Shown: positions 39,256-48,071 of the stretch, piece by piece
Numbering within the stretch: position 1 is the stretch's first letter
How the letters are laid out: the number at the start of each line of letters is the position of its first letter
Assembly: GCA_016714005.1 (NCBI GenBank)
Contig: JADJOA010000002.1
Coordinates: forward strand, 558,001 to 622,000
Direction: 5' to 3'
DNA length: 64,000 nt
From: Bacteroidota bacterium
GTDB lineage: Bacteria; Bacteroidota; Bacteroidia; AKYH767-A; OLB10
Notes under the pieces: generated by a model
Seen by the model: only the letters and a program-made list of their open reading frames with translations
What the model was told of the DNA's origin: nothing
The model's database searches: none
Made by a program: the position numbers and the translations under genes

Positions 39256-40197
39256 TTACTTTATTTTAATTCCCCAGGCATTTAGCAACTTCTGAATACC
39301 GTCTTCCAAAGTAGTAAGTTCTTTACCGAGCAATTGACGCATCTTAGTGTTATCAGGCAAACGCCTGGTCATATCCCCATCTTTTAATGCTGGCAAATGC
39401 ACAATTTTTGAATTTGATTTGGTGATTTTGATAATGGTTTGAGCTAATTCAAGAATAGTGGTTTCATTATCGTTTCCAATGTTTAATACATCATTTACAA
39501 ATATGCCTTTGTAAAAAGCATTTACGCTTGCTTCAATGTTATCATCAACATAACAAAAAGTGCGGCTTTGGCTGCCATCGCCATAAATAGTAATATCTTT
39601 CCCCTGCAATGCAGCGTAAATAAATTTACTCATTACAAAGTCTGTGCTTTGCTTGGGTCCGTAGGTGTTAAAAAAACGGAAAATGGTAAAGTCAAGATTA
39701 AATTCCTGTTTGTATGCTCGCAAAAATGCTTCACCAATGTTTTTAACAATGGCATACGGCAACCGTGAGTTCAAAGGAGTTGTATGTTCGTTTTGCGGAA
39801 ATTCAACAGGCTCGCCATAAACCTCACTTGACGATGAAAAATAAATTCGCTTTACTCCTGTGTTTTTACTTAGGTCAAGCACATTCTTTATTCCATCCAA
39901 ATCTTCAAGCACCATTACAGGGTTATCTAAAGTGCGCAACACACCAACCACAGCAGCGTAATGAAAAACATAATCAAACTCATTGGCAAAAAATATAGAT
40001 GATATGTCTTTATAATTATTTGCATCGGCTTTTATAAAGCGCATGTTGTTATGAGGAGATGTTGGAATTTTTTCGGGCGAGCCGGTTAAAAAATTGTCAA
40101 CACCAACTACAAAATTGGTGTTGTTTTCAGCAAGTTTTTCTGCTATAGCACTTCCTACAAAGCCGGCTGCACCGGTAACTAATATTTTTGTTGGCAT
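39256..40197 (-). CDS. NAD-dependent sugar-nucleotide epimerase/dehydratase
   Basis: The product is 313 residues, an extended SDR. The Rossmann motif is ILVTGAAGFVGSAIAEKL. The catalytic Ser/Tyr/Lys appear as YFSSSSEVYGEP and SRLPYAIVKNIGEAFLR, with FRFFNTYGPKQSTDFVMSKF and QSRTFCYVDDNIEA. The pattern fits UDP-glucuronate decarboxylase or UDP-glucose 4-epimerase. It is adjacent to rmlA on the same strand, but the rest of the dTDP-rhamnose pathway is absent, so the exact product is uncertain. Confidence 0.85.
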   Translation of the reverse strand: MPTKILVTGAAGFVGSAIAEKLAENNTNFVVGVDNFLTGSPEKIPTSPHNNMRFIKADANNYKDISSIFFANEFDYVFHYAAVVGVLRTLDNPVMVLEDLDGIKNVLDLSKNTGVKRIYFSSSSEVYGEPVEFPQNEHTTPLNSRLPYAIVKNIGEAFLRAYKQEFNLDFTIFRFFNTYGPKQSTDFVMSKFIYAALQGKDITIYGDGSQSRTFCYVDDNIEASVNAFYKGIFVNDVLNIGNDNETTILELAQTIIKITKSNSKIVHLPALKDGDMTRRLPDNTKMRQLLGKELTTLEDGIQKLLNAWGIKIK

Positions 40198-40251
40198 AAT
40201 ATCGTGGTCCTAATTTGCGGACGAATATATAACGATGATTGCTATAAAGGG

Positions 40252-41121
40252 TTACATTTTATCATCAGCAACTTTTAATAAGTACTGCCCATAACCGCTC
40301 TTAAGTAAAGGTTGTGCTATATCTGTTAACTGCTGCTTGGTTATAAAACCCATTCGGTATGCAATTTCTTCTATACAACCAATCTTTAATCCCTGCCTGT
40401 CTTCAATCACCTGCACAAAATTTCCTGCTTGCATAAGCGAAGCAAAAGTTCAGGTGTCGAGCCAGGCTGTGCCACGGTCAAGAATTCCTACTTTCAGCTT
40501 CCCGCGCTTCAAAAATTCTTTGTTTACATCAGTAATTTCATATTCGCCACGTGCACTAGGTTTTAAGTTTTTTGCAATTTCTACCACACTGTTATTATAA
40601 AAATACAAACCGGGTACAGCATAATTTGATTTAGGATTTGCAGGTTTTTCTTCAATAGAAATAGCATTTTTATTTTCATCAAATTCAACCACACCATACC
40701 GTTGGGGGTCATTTACGTGATAGGCAAATACAATTCCGCCATCGGGGTTTGTATTGCTCTGCAACAATCTTCCTAAACCTCCGCCATAAAAAATATTATC
40801 GCCCAGTATTAAAACAACAGAATCATTGCCAATAAATTTTTCACCAATTACAAATGCCTGAGCCAGACCGTTAGGTAGTTGTTGCTCCTCATAAAAAAAA
40901 TGGCAGCCTAATTGTTTTCCATCTCCAAACAGTCTTTTAAAATGTGGCAAATCATGTGGAGTAGAAATAATCAGAATTTCGTTTATGCCAGCCATCATTA
41001 AAACCGAAAGCGGATAATAAATCATTGGCTTATCGTAAACTGGCATCAGTTGTTTGCTCATGGCAAGCGTTAATGGATGCAATCTGGTTCCTGAACCTCC
41101 GGCTAATATTATTCCTTTCAT
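40252..41121 (-). CDS. rmlA: Glucose-1-phosphate thymidylyltransferase (frameshifted)
   Basis: A ~289-residue enzyme making dTDP-glucose. Motifs: MKGIILAGGSGTRLHPLTLA, YDKPMIYYPLSVLM, LILGDNIFYGGGLG, AISIEEKPANPKSNYAVPGL and GTAWLDT. The frame is lost near 40450; the rest continues in another frame (FASLMQAGNFVQVIEDRQGL, KIGCIEEIAYRMGFI) to a stop at 40252. Start at 41121 is the only sensible one. Break probably artefactual. It belongs with the neighbouring SDR in nucleotide-sugar supply. Confidence 0.93.
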
Positions 41122-41228
41122 TGTATATTGAATTGTGGGCTATTGAGATAATTAAAGCATTGAGTTGTGAACTCTTTACCGCGTCAAAAATAATTATGTT
41201 TTCTTTGCTTGCAGTTTTACAACAGGTT

Positions 41229-42239
41229 ATGTTAAAAATAGATATTCATACACACATACTCCCAAAAGAGATTCCAAACTGGAAGGCAAAATTCGGCTAT
41301 GGTGGATTTATTCAATTAGACCACCATAAAAATTGTTGTGCACGAATGATAAAAGATGACGGCACTTTTTTTAGAGAGGTAGAAAGTAATTGCTGGGATG
41401 CTGATGTGCGCATGAAAGAATGCGATGTTCACCACGTGCACGTGCAGGTTTTAAGCACAGTACCTGTTATGTTTTCTTATTGGGCAAAAGACAATGATGC
41501 ACTTGAGGTCTCCAAATTTTTAAACGACCACATTGCCAACATTGTAGTTAATTATCCAAAACGGTTTATTGGTTTAGGAACTATTCCATTACAAACTCCC
41601 GATTTAGCCATTAAAGAATTAGAACGATGCAAGCAAATAGGCTTGGCGGGTGTGCAGATTGGTTCGCACGTTAACGACTGGAATTTGAATGATGCAAATT
41701 TGTTTCCTGTTTTTGAAGCCTGTGAGAAATTAAACATGGCAGTGTTTGTGCATCCATGGGAAATGATGGGGGAAGAAAAAATGAAACGCTACTGGTTGCC
41801 GTGGCTGGTAGGTATGCCTGCCGAAACCACACGTGCTATATGCTCTATGATTTTTGGAGGAGTGTTTGAGCGCTTACCCCAACTTCGTGTTGCATTTGCA
41901 CATGGTGGTGGAAGTTTCCCATCAACCATTGGCAGAATACAACATGGCTTTGACTGCCGCCTCGATTTGGTTGCTATTGACAACAACGTTCCTCCAAAAA
42001 ATTATCTCGGCAAATTTTATTTTGATTCATTGGTACACGATGAGCGCATGATGCGTTTTTTAATTGATTTAGTTGGCGCAAATAAAATTGCGCTGGGCAG
42101 TGATTATCCTTTTCCGCTTGGCGAAAATATTCCGGGTAGTTTAATTGAATCAATGAATTTGAGTAACGATGTAAAGGCACAACTGCTGCATGGAACAGCG
42201 CTGGAGTGGTTGCAATTAAAGAAAGACTTGTTTTTGTAG
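41229..42239 (+). CDS. ACMSD-like amidohydrolase family protein
   Basis: A 336-residue metal-dependent decarboxylase/hydrolase of the ACMSD (2-amino-3-carboxymuconate-6-semialdehyde decarboxylase) group. The metal site is KIDIHTHILPKEIP, with the substrate-loop Arg in NCCARMIKDDGTFFREVESN, histidines in VFVHPWEMMG and VAFAHGGGSFPS, and Asp in LGSDYPFPLGEN. These match ACMSD closely. ACMSD acts in tryptophan/kynurenine degradation; no other pathway gene is in the window. The start at 41229 is used; upstream sequence lacks conservation. Confidence 0.87.
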   Translation: MLKIDIHTHILPKEIPNWKAKFGYGGFIQLDHHKNCCARMIKDDGTFFREVESNCWDADVRMKECDVHHVHVQVLSTVPVMFSYWAKDNDALEVSKFLNDHIANIVVNYPKRFIGLGTIPLQTPDLAIKELERCKQIGLAGVQIGSHVNDWNLNDANLFPVFEACEKLNMAVFVHPWEMMGEEKMKRYWLPWLVGMPAETTRAICSMIFGGVFERLPQLRVAFAHGGGSFPSTIGRIQHGFDCRLDLVAIDNNVPPKNYLGKFYFDSLVHDERMMRFLIDLVGANKIALGSDYPFPLGENIPGSLIESMNLSNDVKAQLLHGTALEWLQLKKDLFL

Positions 42240-42306
42240 CTTTTTAAATCAAACCTGCAAAGCCATTCTACAACACTTTATTACATTCGCGCAAATTTTA
42301 AAAACA

Positions 42307-43536
42307 ATGCTTGAACTGTTAAAGAAATTTGAGGCGAAAAGACCCGAAATAGTTTTTGAATGGAAAGATGCTGAAACAGAAGCCGAAGGCTGGCTCGTTA
42401 TAAACTCACTGCGCAATGGGTCGGCAGGCGGAGGCACACGTATGCGCAAGGGGCTAGACAAACGCGAAGTGGAATCACTTGCCAAAACAATGGAAGTAAA
42501 ATTTACGGTTAGCGGGCCTGCAATTGGCGGAGCTAAATCAGGAATAAATTTTGACCCGTCAGACCCTCGCAAATTGCAAGTGCTGGAGCGCTGGTTTAAA
42601 GCAGTTAAACCATTGCTTAAATCATATTACGGAACCGGTGGCGATTTAAATGTTGACGAAATACATGACGTAATTCCTATCACCGAAAAGCTAGGTATAC
42701 TGCACCCGCAGGAAGGGACAGCAGTTGGTCATTTTTATGATGGCGAAAAAAATATTGCAAAGCGCATTGAAAATTTGCAAAAGGGCGTTTCAAAAGTTTT
42801 AAACACTGATTTGTATTCGCCCGATTTAAAAAGAAATTACAAAGTGGCCGATATGATTACTGGCTATGGTGTAGCAATGGCTGTAAAACATTATTACAAC
42901 TATTGGGGAGGAGAAGCAAAAGGCAAGCGTGCTATTATACAGGGTTGGGGCAATGTGGCAGCAGCAGCAGGTTTTTATCTGGCACAAATGGGTACAAAAA
43001 TTGTTGGCATTATTGACCGCAGTGGTGGTTTGATAAACGAAAACGGTTACACTTTTGAAGAAATAAAACATTTTTTTAATAACCGTAACGGTAATGCTTT
43101 AAATAATGAAAAGGGAATGCTTTCATTTGATGAGGTGAACAAAAAAATATGGAATACCAAAGCTGAAATTTTTGTACCTGGTGCTGCATCACGTTTAATT
43201 ACCAAAGAACAAATTGATGCAATGATTGCATCTGGTCTTGAAGTTATTTCCTGCGGTGCCAATGTTCCGTTTGCCGACAAAGAAATTTTCTTTGGGCCAA
43301 CAGGCATGTATGCTGATGAAAAAGTTTCTGTCATCCCCGATTTTATTGCCAACTGCGGCATGGCGCGCGTGTTTGCCTATTTGCATAACACAACATCCAA
43401 AATTGGCGATAGCGAAATTTTTGATGATGTAAGCAGCACCATTAAAAAGGCATTGGCTGATGTAAATGCCATCAACAAAAACAAAACAAAAATTGCAGCA
43501 TCGGGTTTTGAAATTGCAATGGGTAAGTTAATGTGA
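42307..43536 (+). CDS. Glu/Leu/Phe/Val dehydrogenase family protein
   Basis: The product is 409 residues. Substrate region: NGSAGGGTRMRKGLDKREVE and GPAIGGAKSGINFDPSDP, with the catalytic lysine region GGAKSG, then YYGTGGDLNVDEIHDV. The NAD domain has GKRAIIQGWGNVAAAAGFYL and FVPGAASRLITKEQID. It interconverts an amino acid and its 2-oxo acid. The protein is somewhat divergent from hexameric GDH, so glutamate specificity is probable rather than certain. It is upstream of mscS on the same strand, with 26 bp between. Confidence 0.88.
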   Translation: MLELLKKFEAKRPEIVFEWKDAETEAEGWLVINSLRNGSAGGGTRMRKGLDKREVESLAKTMEVKFTVSGPAIGGAKSGINFDPSDPRKLQVLERWFKAVKPLLKSYYGTGGDLNVDEIHDVIPITEKLGILHPQEGTAVGHFYDGEKNIAKRIENLQKGVSKVLNTDLYSPDLKRNYKVADMITGYGVAMAVKHYYNYWGGEAKGKRAIIQGWGNVAAAAGFYLAQMGTKIVGIIDRSGGLINENGYTFEEIKHFFNNRNGNALNNEKGMLSFDEVNKKIWNTKAEIFVPGAASRLITKEQIDAMIASGLEVISCGANVPFADKEIFFGPTGMYADEKVSVIPDFIANCGMARVFAYLHNTTSKIGDSEIFDDVSSTIKKALADVNAINKNKTKIAASGFEIAMGKLM

Positions 43537-43562
43537 TTTAACTGTACTAATTTTGTTTACTT

Positions 43563-44701
43563 ATGAATGATTATTTTCTTGAGCAAAAATTCTTAGGAAA
43601 TACTTTAGAAAGTTATTTGTGGTTTGCCGGAATATTAATTGCCGGATTAATTTTCCGCAACCTTATTTCAAAACTTTTTCTTACCTGTTTTTTAATCTGC
43701 TGAGCAAGCATTTTAAAACGGTAGGCGTAGATAAATTTTCCGACCTTCTTGCCAGACCCTTTTCGTTTTTCATTTTGGTGGTGATAGTTTTCCTTGCTTT
43801 TGACAGACTTGAGTTCCCTCATGAGTGGAAGTTGGTGCCCGGCCATCAATTTGGTGTAAGGCTGGTGCTGTTCCGCTTGTTTCAAATTGCTGTTATTTTT
43901 TCTATTACGTGGGTGCTGCTTCGTGTTACCGATTATATTGGGTTAGTATTAACCACCCGTGCCGAGAAAACAGAATCGAGAATGGATGACCAATTGGTTC
44001 CATTTATAAAATCTGCAATAAAAATTTTGTTGTGTGTGGTTGCATTAATGATTGTGCTTGGTAAGGTGTTTGAGTTAAATGTAGCGTCAATTATTGCAGG
44101 ACTTGGTATTGGTGGTTTGGCAATTGCGCTGGCAAGTAAAGATACGCTTGAAAATTTGCTCGGTTCCTTTTTAATTTTTTTAGACCGCCCGTTTACCATT
44201 GGCGATTTAGTACAAGTGGGTAGTCTTCGCGGGCATGTAGAAGAAATTGGTTTCCGTAGCACAAAAATTCGCACGCTTGATAAGACATTAGTTACAGTGC
44301 CCAACAAAAGAATGACCGATGCCGAATTAGAAAACCAAACCGAAAGAACCTTTGTGCGCAACAAAATAATCTTAGGACTAACCTACAGCACCACCAAAGA
44401 GCAATTGCAAAATTTTATTGGCGATGTAAAAGATTATTTAAGCAATCATAAACAGGTAGAAAAGGATTTTACCGTACACTTTATAAATTTTGGTGCCAGC
44501 AGCCTAGATGTTGAAATTGTTTTTTTTGCGAACACATCAAGTGTTGGCGATAATGCCATAATACGCGATGAGGTAAACTTCTCTATTATGGATTTAATGC
44601 GAAAGAACAATTGCAGTTTTGCTTACCCAACGCAAACGGTTTATTTGGAAAGCGATTTGTTGAAGGAGCATAAGAAACAAGAGCAATCTCAAAAACCGTA
44701 G
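43563..44701 (+). CDS. MscS-type mechanosensitive channel (frameshifted)
   Basis: A ~380-residue channel with four membrane segments, then the MscS pore helix and beta domain: VASIIAGLGIGGLAIALASK, DTLENLLGSFLIFLDRPFTI, GDLVQVGSLRGHVEEIGFRS and KTLVTVPNKRMTDAELENQT. Start ATG at 43563 (MNDYFLEQKFLGN); the frame is lost at the T-run near 43675-43679; one added T gives SKLFSYLFFNLLSKHF. It protects cells from osmotic downshock. Confidence 0.88.
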
Positions 44702-44704
44702 CGC

Positions 44705-44960
44705 TTAATTTTCTTGTTCCAGATTACAAAAATCAGCGCGTAGCAAAAATGGTGCAGGTTTTAGATATCGTTTTCGTAAGTAATTTTTAAATTGCTGCTT
44801 ATGTTTTTCAGTTTCTCCTATCAAAATCCTGCCTTTTTTCTTAAAAACCCTCAAACCTCCATTACCAAAAATTGAGTACAAATACCTAACGTTTTTCGGA
44901 TTTACGAAATTGCAAATTGAGTAAAAGTACTCTATGAAAAAGTTTTTTATGCCTGTAAGT
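44705..44960 (-). pseudogene. Start-less open frame, possible gene remnant
   Basis: A minus-strand frame of ~84 codons is open from a TGA at ~44980 to a TAA at 44705 but contains no good start codon. Its translation is protein-like (NFFIEYFYSICNFVNPKNVR, YLYSIFGNGGLRVFKKKGRI, PAPFLLRADFCNLEQEN). I do not recognise it. It may be the 3' end of a decayed gene or a chance frame in AT-rich DNA. It fills most of the gap between mscS and the next gene. Confidence 0.3.
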
Positions 44961-44996
44961 TTGATGAGTTCAATTGATCAAGAGAACTAAAACAAA

Positions 44997-45035
44997 CCGG
45001 AGGTGGCCAAAAATCCGATTGAAGAGTAGGCAACA
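44997..45035 (+). repeat. Repeated leader element, copy 1
   Basis: This ~39-nt segment recurs imperfectly at 45587-45625. Both lie shortly before a start codon (45052 and 45642). Shared blocks are CGGAGG, GCC, AAAATCCG and AGAGTAGGCAA. CGGA can pair with TCCG in both copies, leaving a ~12-nt loop. The loop differs between copies while the stem is kept. Confidence 0.5.
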
Positions 45036-45051
45036 AAAATTATCTTTAAAA

Positions 45052-45582
45052 ATGAAAAAATCAATTTTAATTATTGGCGTCTTAACGCTTTTTATTACAG
45101 ATGCTATCGCACAAACATGCAATGAGTGCAGTCCATCTTACCCTTTAACTGGTACAAATGCAATTGCTTTGGCAGACCTATCAGTTGAAAGCATGAGTGT
45201 AAACTGTGATGGTGGAAAATGCACTGCTCAAATTACAGTTAAAAATTTGCAGGATGACACAGGCGCACAAACGCAATTGATTGTAACAATGCCTGTTGAA
45301 ACAACTTTTATCAGCGCAGCAGGCGAGGGTGCTACCAATATGGTTTGCGGCAACACGGTTACATTTTGCCTTGGCGACATTAACCCGGGAGTTTCAAAAA
45401 CGGTAACCGTTGTTACATCAGAAATTACAAACACTTTTTGGAAAAAGCATGAGTCCTTTGGCGCTTATGTCTATAGCCAAGTGCCTGATATGTGTCCCAA
45501 AAACAATTTTAAATTCTGGCTTAATAACAAAATTGGAGACAATTGCAGGCAATTTAAAAACAATGCAAGAAATACCGATTGA
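45052..45582 (+). CDS. Secreted cysteine-containing repeat-domain protein, unknown
   Basis: The product is 176 residues with a signal peptide (KKSILIIGVLTLFITDAIAQ). The mature part is cysteine-rich (TCNECSPSYPL, VNCDGGKCTAQITV, MVCGNTVTFCLGDINPG) and carries a single DUF11/CARDB-like beta sandwich (SVESMSVNCDGGKCTAQITV ... VSKTVTVVTSEITNTFW). Such domains are typical of surface proteins, but there is no sorting domain or anchor. It is preceded by leader copy 1 and followed 4 bp later by leader copy 2. I chose ATG 45052 because it begins the signal peptide. Confidence 0.65.
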   Translation: MKKSILIIGVLTLFITDAIAQTCNECSPSYPLTGTNAIALADLSVESMSVNCDGGKCTAQITVKNLQDDTGAQTQLIVTMPVETTFISAAGEGATNMVCGNTVTFCLGDINPGVSKTVTVVTSEITNTFWKKHESFGAYVYSQVPDMCPKNNFKFWLNNKIGDNCRQFKNNARNTD

Positions 45583-45586
45583 AAAA

Positions 45587-45625
45587 ACGGAGGAAGCCGA
45601 AAATCCGGTAAAGAGTAGGCAAAAA
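45587..45625 (+). repeat. Repeated leader element, copy 2
   Basis: Partner of the element at 44997-45035, with about 80 percent identity and a 2-nt difference in length. It starts immediately after the stop codon of the upstream gene and ends 16 nt before the ATG at 45642. Confidence 0.5.
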
Positions 45626-45641
45626 GTATAAAGAAAATAAA

Positions 45642-45989
45642 ATGGCTATTAAATCATTTGAAGTTAAATCCTATGTAATAAACAATGGATTTAAAAACTC
45701 CGCTACATGGGGTGGAGTAAGTATTAAAATACAGGGTTATTTAGTTTGTTATAGTGATGATGGCTATCGTTTCATCATATACGGGCTACACCCATCAAGC
45801 CCCATTGCCGCTCCTACTTACATTCCTGCAAACAAGGTTGGTGCAAATTTTATTCCTTTCAAAGAATTGTTTAACTACATTGACCTTGCAAGAAATGAAA
45901 AACCTGTTTACGCTTACCTAAACTCCGATAACCCAGACTGGAACAGTATTAAAACCAGTACCGAACCGGTAGGCGAAGAGGAGTCGTAA
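45642..45989 (+). CDS. Small protein of unknown function
   Basis: The product is 115 residues with no signal peptide or membrane segment. It has a predicted small beta-rich fold (IKSFEVKSYVINNGF, SIKIQGYLVCYSDDGYRFII) and an acidic tail (STEPVGEEES). No family recognised. It is separated from the preceding secreted protein by the repeated leader element and is followed by a perfect inverted repeat that probably ends transcription. Base composition resembles its neighbours. Confidence 0.6.
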   Translation: MAIKSFEVKSYVINNGFKNSATWGGVSIKIQGYLVCYSDDGYRFIIYGLHPSSPIAAPTYIPANKVGANFIPFKELFNYIDLARNEKPVYAYLNSDNPDWNSIKTSTEPVGEEES

Positions 45990-46025
45990 CCTAAACTTTA
46001 AAAAAGAAACTAACCAATGGAGAAC

Positions 46026-46056
46026 AGTTCACACTTGCTAATAGCAAGTGTGAACT
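46026..46056 (+). terminator. Perfect 14-bp inverted repeat, probable terminator
   Basis: AGTTCACACTTGCT, a 3-nt loop and the exact complement form a very stable hairpin 37 bp after the 45642-45989 gene. Only a weak T-tract follows (TGATTTG), so a terminator or an operator/recombination site are both possible. Confidence 0.55.
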
Positions 46057-46101
46057 TGATTTGAAATGAATCAATAACACCTCATCTTAAAAAAATTACC
46101 C

Positions 46102-46215
46102 ATGACACCATTTGCAGACATACATTGTCATCCGGCATTTAAATCTTATGGACACAGTTTTCCGGGCTTGCAAAACAACATCTTGAAAAAATGCAATATG
46201 AATAATACTGATTAG
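46102..46215 (+). pseudogene. Truncated 5' end of a metallo-dependent hydrolase gene
   Basis: An ATG at 46102 opens MTPFADIHCHPAFKSYGHSF, which looks like the N-terminus of an amidohydrolase or dipeptidase with its DIHCH metal motif. The frame stops after 37 codons, exactly where the lipoprotein-upstream repeat (copy A) begins. The rest of the gene is absent. It is one of three gene starts cut off at repeat copies in this region. Confidence 0.5.
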
Positions 46216-46306
46216 TAATATGTTTTGTAAACCCTGCATTATACGTTTGCTTAATAATATTTGAAGTGCCACAGTAATTTTATATAATTACTTTTACTTG
46301 AAACAA
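46212..46306 (+). repeat. Lipoprotein-upstream repeat, partial copy A
   Basis: This ~95-bp segment matches the 3' half of the ~210-bp repeats at 48014 and 48923. It contains TACGTTTG (46242-46249), an exact -7 element, and ends with TTACTTTTACTTGAAACAAAA just before the ATG at 46313. The 5' half (CCGCACTCG head) is missing here. Confidence 0.7.
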
Positions 46307-46312
46307 AAAAAA

Positions 46313-46984
46313 ATGCCTCGCGCACTAAAAAATTTCTCTCTCTTACTGCTGCTCTCTTTATTTATAAGCTGCTGTAAAGATGACGACAACGGCAGCGGTG
46401 CCGATAGCAAAACCATACGCATACCGCAAGAAGTAAAAGACTACATGCAGTTTAAAACCGGCACATGGTGGTTGTACGAGGACAGCGTAAGCCTTGCTAC
46501 AGATTGCGTATATGTAACCTTACACTCGCAAGGTTTTGATACCACTTACGAAAACGGGCGCATAAAACAGATTTATGAATACTTCTCATGGTCTTGCCAT
46601 AATACTTTTGAAAATTTTAATCATAGGTATTATGTACATCAGTCCTGGTCAACAGTTAATCCTTCTACTAAAGTTTTTTACAATAAGTATGATAATATCC
46701 ACTCAACCACAATGATTATTTTTCTTTACCCTTTTGTTTATAATGTACCATACGCATCTGGCTTTTCATCATACGATACAACCGTATGCAATATAAATCA
46801 TATTGATTTTTATGTTGATTCCATTCATTTTACAAATGTTATTGAAGAAACCTTTTGGAAATACGATTATGAATTGGAAAATGACACAAAATTTTTTATT
46901 GCTAAACACTTTGGCATCGTAAGACGTAATATAGTTGGAAGAAATAGATTTTGGAAAATTAAAAGCTTTAACATAGTGAAATAA
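46313..46984 (+). CDS. Tandem lipoprotein family, member 1
   Basis: The product is 223 residues. The lipoprotein signal is SLLLLLSLFISC, followed by CKDDDNGSG linker. The conserved family core is TIRIPQEVKDYMQFKTGTWW, LYEDSVSLATDCVYVT, then IKQIYEYFSWSCHNTFENFN, with a C-terminal KHFGIVRRNIVGRNRFWKIK. Members 2, 3 (truncated) and 4 follow at 47104, 47835 and 49137. Membership is certain from the sequences; the function is unknown. The domain looks all-beta and surface-exposed. Expression is probably from the TACGTTTG promoter in copy A. Confidence 0.8.
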   Translation: MPRALKNFSLLLLLSLFISCCKDDDNGSGADSKTIRIPQEVKDYMQFKTGTWWLYEDSVSLATDCVYVTLHSQGFDTTYENGRIKQIYEYFSWSCHNTFENFNHRYYVHQSWSTVNPSTKVFYNKYDNIHSTTMIIFLYPFVYNVPYASGFSSYDTTVCNINHIDFYVDSIHFTNVIEETFWKYDYELENDTKFFIAKHFGIVRRNIVGRNRFWKIKSFNIVK

Positions 46985-47103
46985 AATACATTAATCGTTC
47001 TTAGTCTAACCATCTAAATTTTAAACATCATGACAAAAGTTAAAAAAGCCCTTATGGGGCTTTAACACAAAAGCTTCTTTTTTTACTTGAAACAAAAAAC
47101 GAC

Positions 47104-47775
47104 ATGCTACAAACCCTAAAAAATATTTCTCTCTTACTGCTACTCTCTTTATTTATAAGCTGCTGTAAAAATGATGATAACGGTATTGGAGGCGATGATA
47201 AAACCATACGCATACCGCAAGAAGTAAAAGACTACATGCAGTTTAAAACAGGCACCTGGTGGCTGTATGAGGATAGCGTAAGCCTTGCTACAGATTGTGT
47301 GTATGTTACAGCAAGCGCACAAGGGTTTGATACTGTTTATGAAGCTGGGCACATTAAACAAATTTATGAGTACTTTACGTGGGAGTGTTATAACACCTTT
47401 GAAAATTTGCAGCATAGATACTATGTGCACCAATCATGGTCAACAGTGAATACGGATACTAAGGTCTTTTACAACAAGTTTGATAATATTAATAGCACAA
47501 CAATGGTAATTTTTTTATATCCATATATACTTAACAAGTACTATGGTTCTGGTTTTTTTTCATATGACACCACCTATTACCAAAATGTTTATTCAAATTA
47601 CAATGTTGATACGATACAGTTTACTGATGTAGTACAAACGCTTTTTAAAAATTATGATTACGAGATAAACAAAGACACCAAATTTTATTTAGCCAAACAA
47701 GCCGGCATTGTTAGGCGCGATATACCCGATAGAAACAGATTTTGGAAAATTAAAGCTTACCATTTAATCAAGTAA
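47104..47775 (+). CDS. Tandem lipoprotein family, member 2
   Basis: The product is 223 residues, about 65-70 percent identical to member 1. N-terminal ~60 residues are nearly the same (IRIPQEVKDYMQFKTGTWWL) and the middle diverges (YPYILNKYYGSGFFSYDTTY). Such a conserved start with a variable middle suggests diversification after tandem duplication. Just upstream are a short hairpin (AAAGCCC/GGGGCTTT near 47045-47063) and only the last ~20 nt of the repeat (TTTACTTGAAACAAAAAAC). Confidence 0.8.
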   Translation: MLQTLKNISLLLLLSLFISCCKNDDNGIGGDDKTIRIPQEVKDYMQFKTGTWWLYEDSVSLATDCVYVTASAQGFDTVYEAGHIKQIYEYFTWECYNTFENLQHRYYVHQSWSTVNTDTKVFYNKFDNINSTTMVIFLYPYILNKYYGSGFFSYDTTYYQNVYSNYNVDTIQFTDVVQTLFKNYDYEINKDTKFYLAKQAGIVRRDIPDRNRFWKIKAYHLIK

Positions 47776-47834
47776 AAATTCCTAAACGTTCCTTAGTATC
47801 TAACCAATTAATTTTTAGATAGAACAAATAAGAA

Positions 47835-48071
47835 ATGCTACGAACCCTCAAAAATATTTCTCTTTTGCTCCTGCTCTCCTTATTTATAAGCTGCTGTAAG
47901 GATGACGACAACGGCAGCGGTGCCGATAGCAAAACCATACGCATACCGCAAGAAGTAAAGGACTACATGCAGTTTAAAACCGGCACATGGTGGTTGTACG
48001 AGGACAGCGTAAGCCGCACTCGTCCTTGTCTGACGTGCTGTCTTGTGCGGTTTTCTGAGACAAGGATGTGA
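47835..48071 (+). pseudogene. Tandem lipoprotein family, member 3, truncated by repeat copy B
   Basis: The first ~60 codons are almost identical to members 1 and 2 up to LYEDSVS. At 48014 the sequence switches abruptly into repeat copy B, adding RTRPCLTCCLVRFSETRM and a stop. The rest of the domain is gone. The break is at a precise position shared with the gene fragment at 48864, so it reflects an insertion or recombination rather than a sequencing error. Confidence 0.75.
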
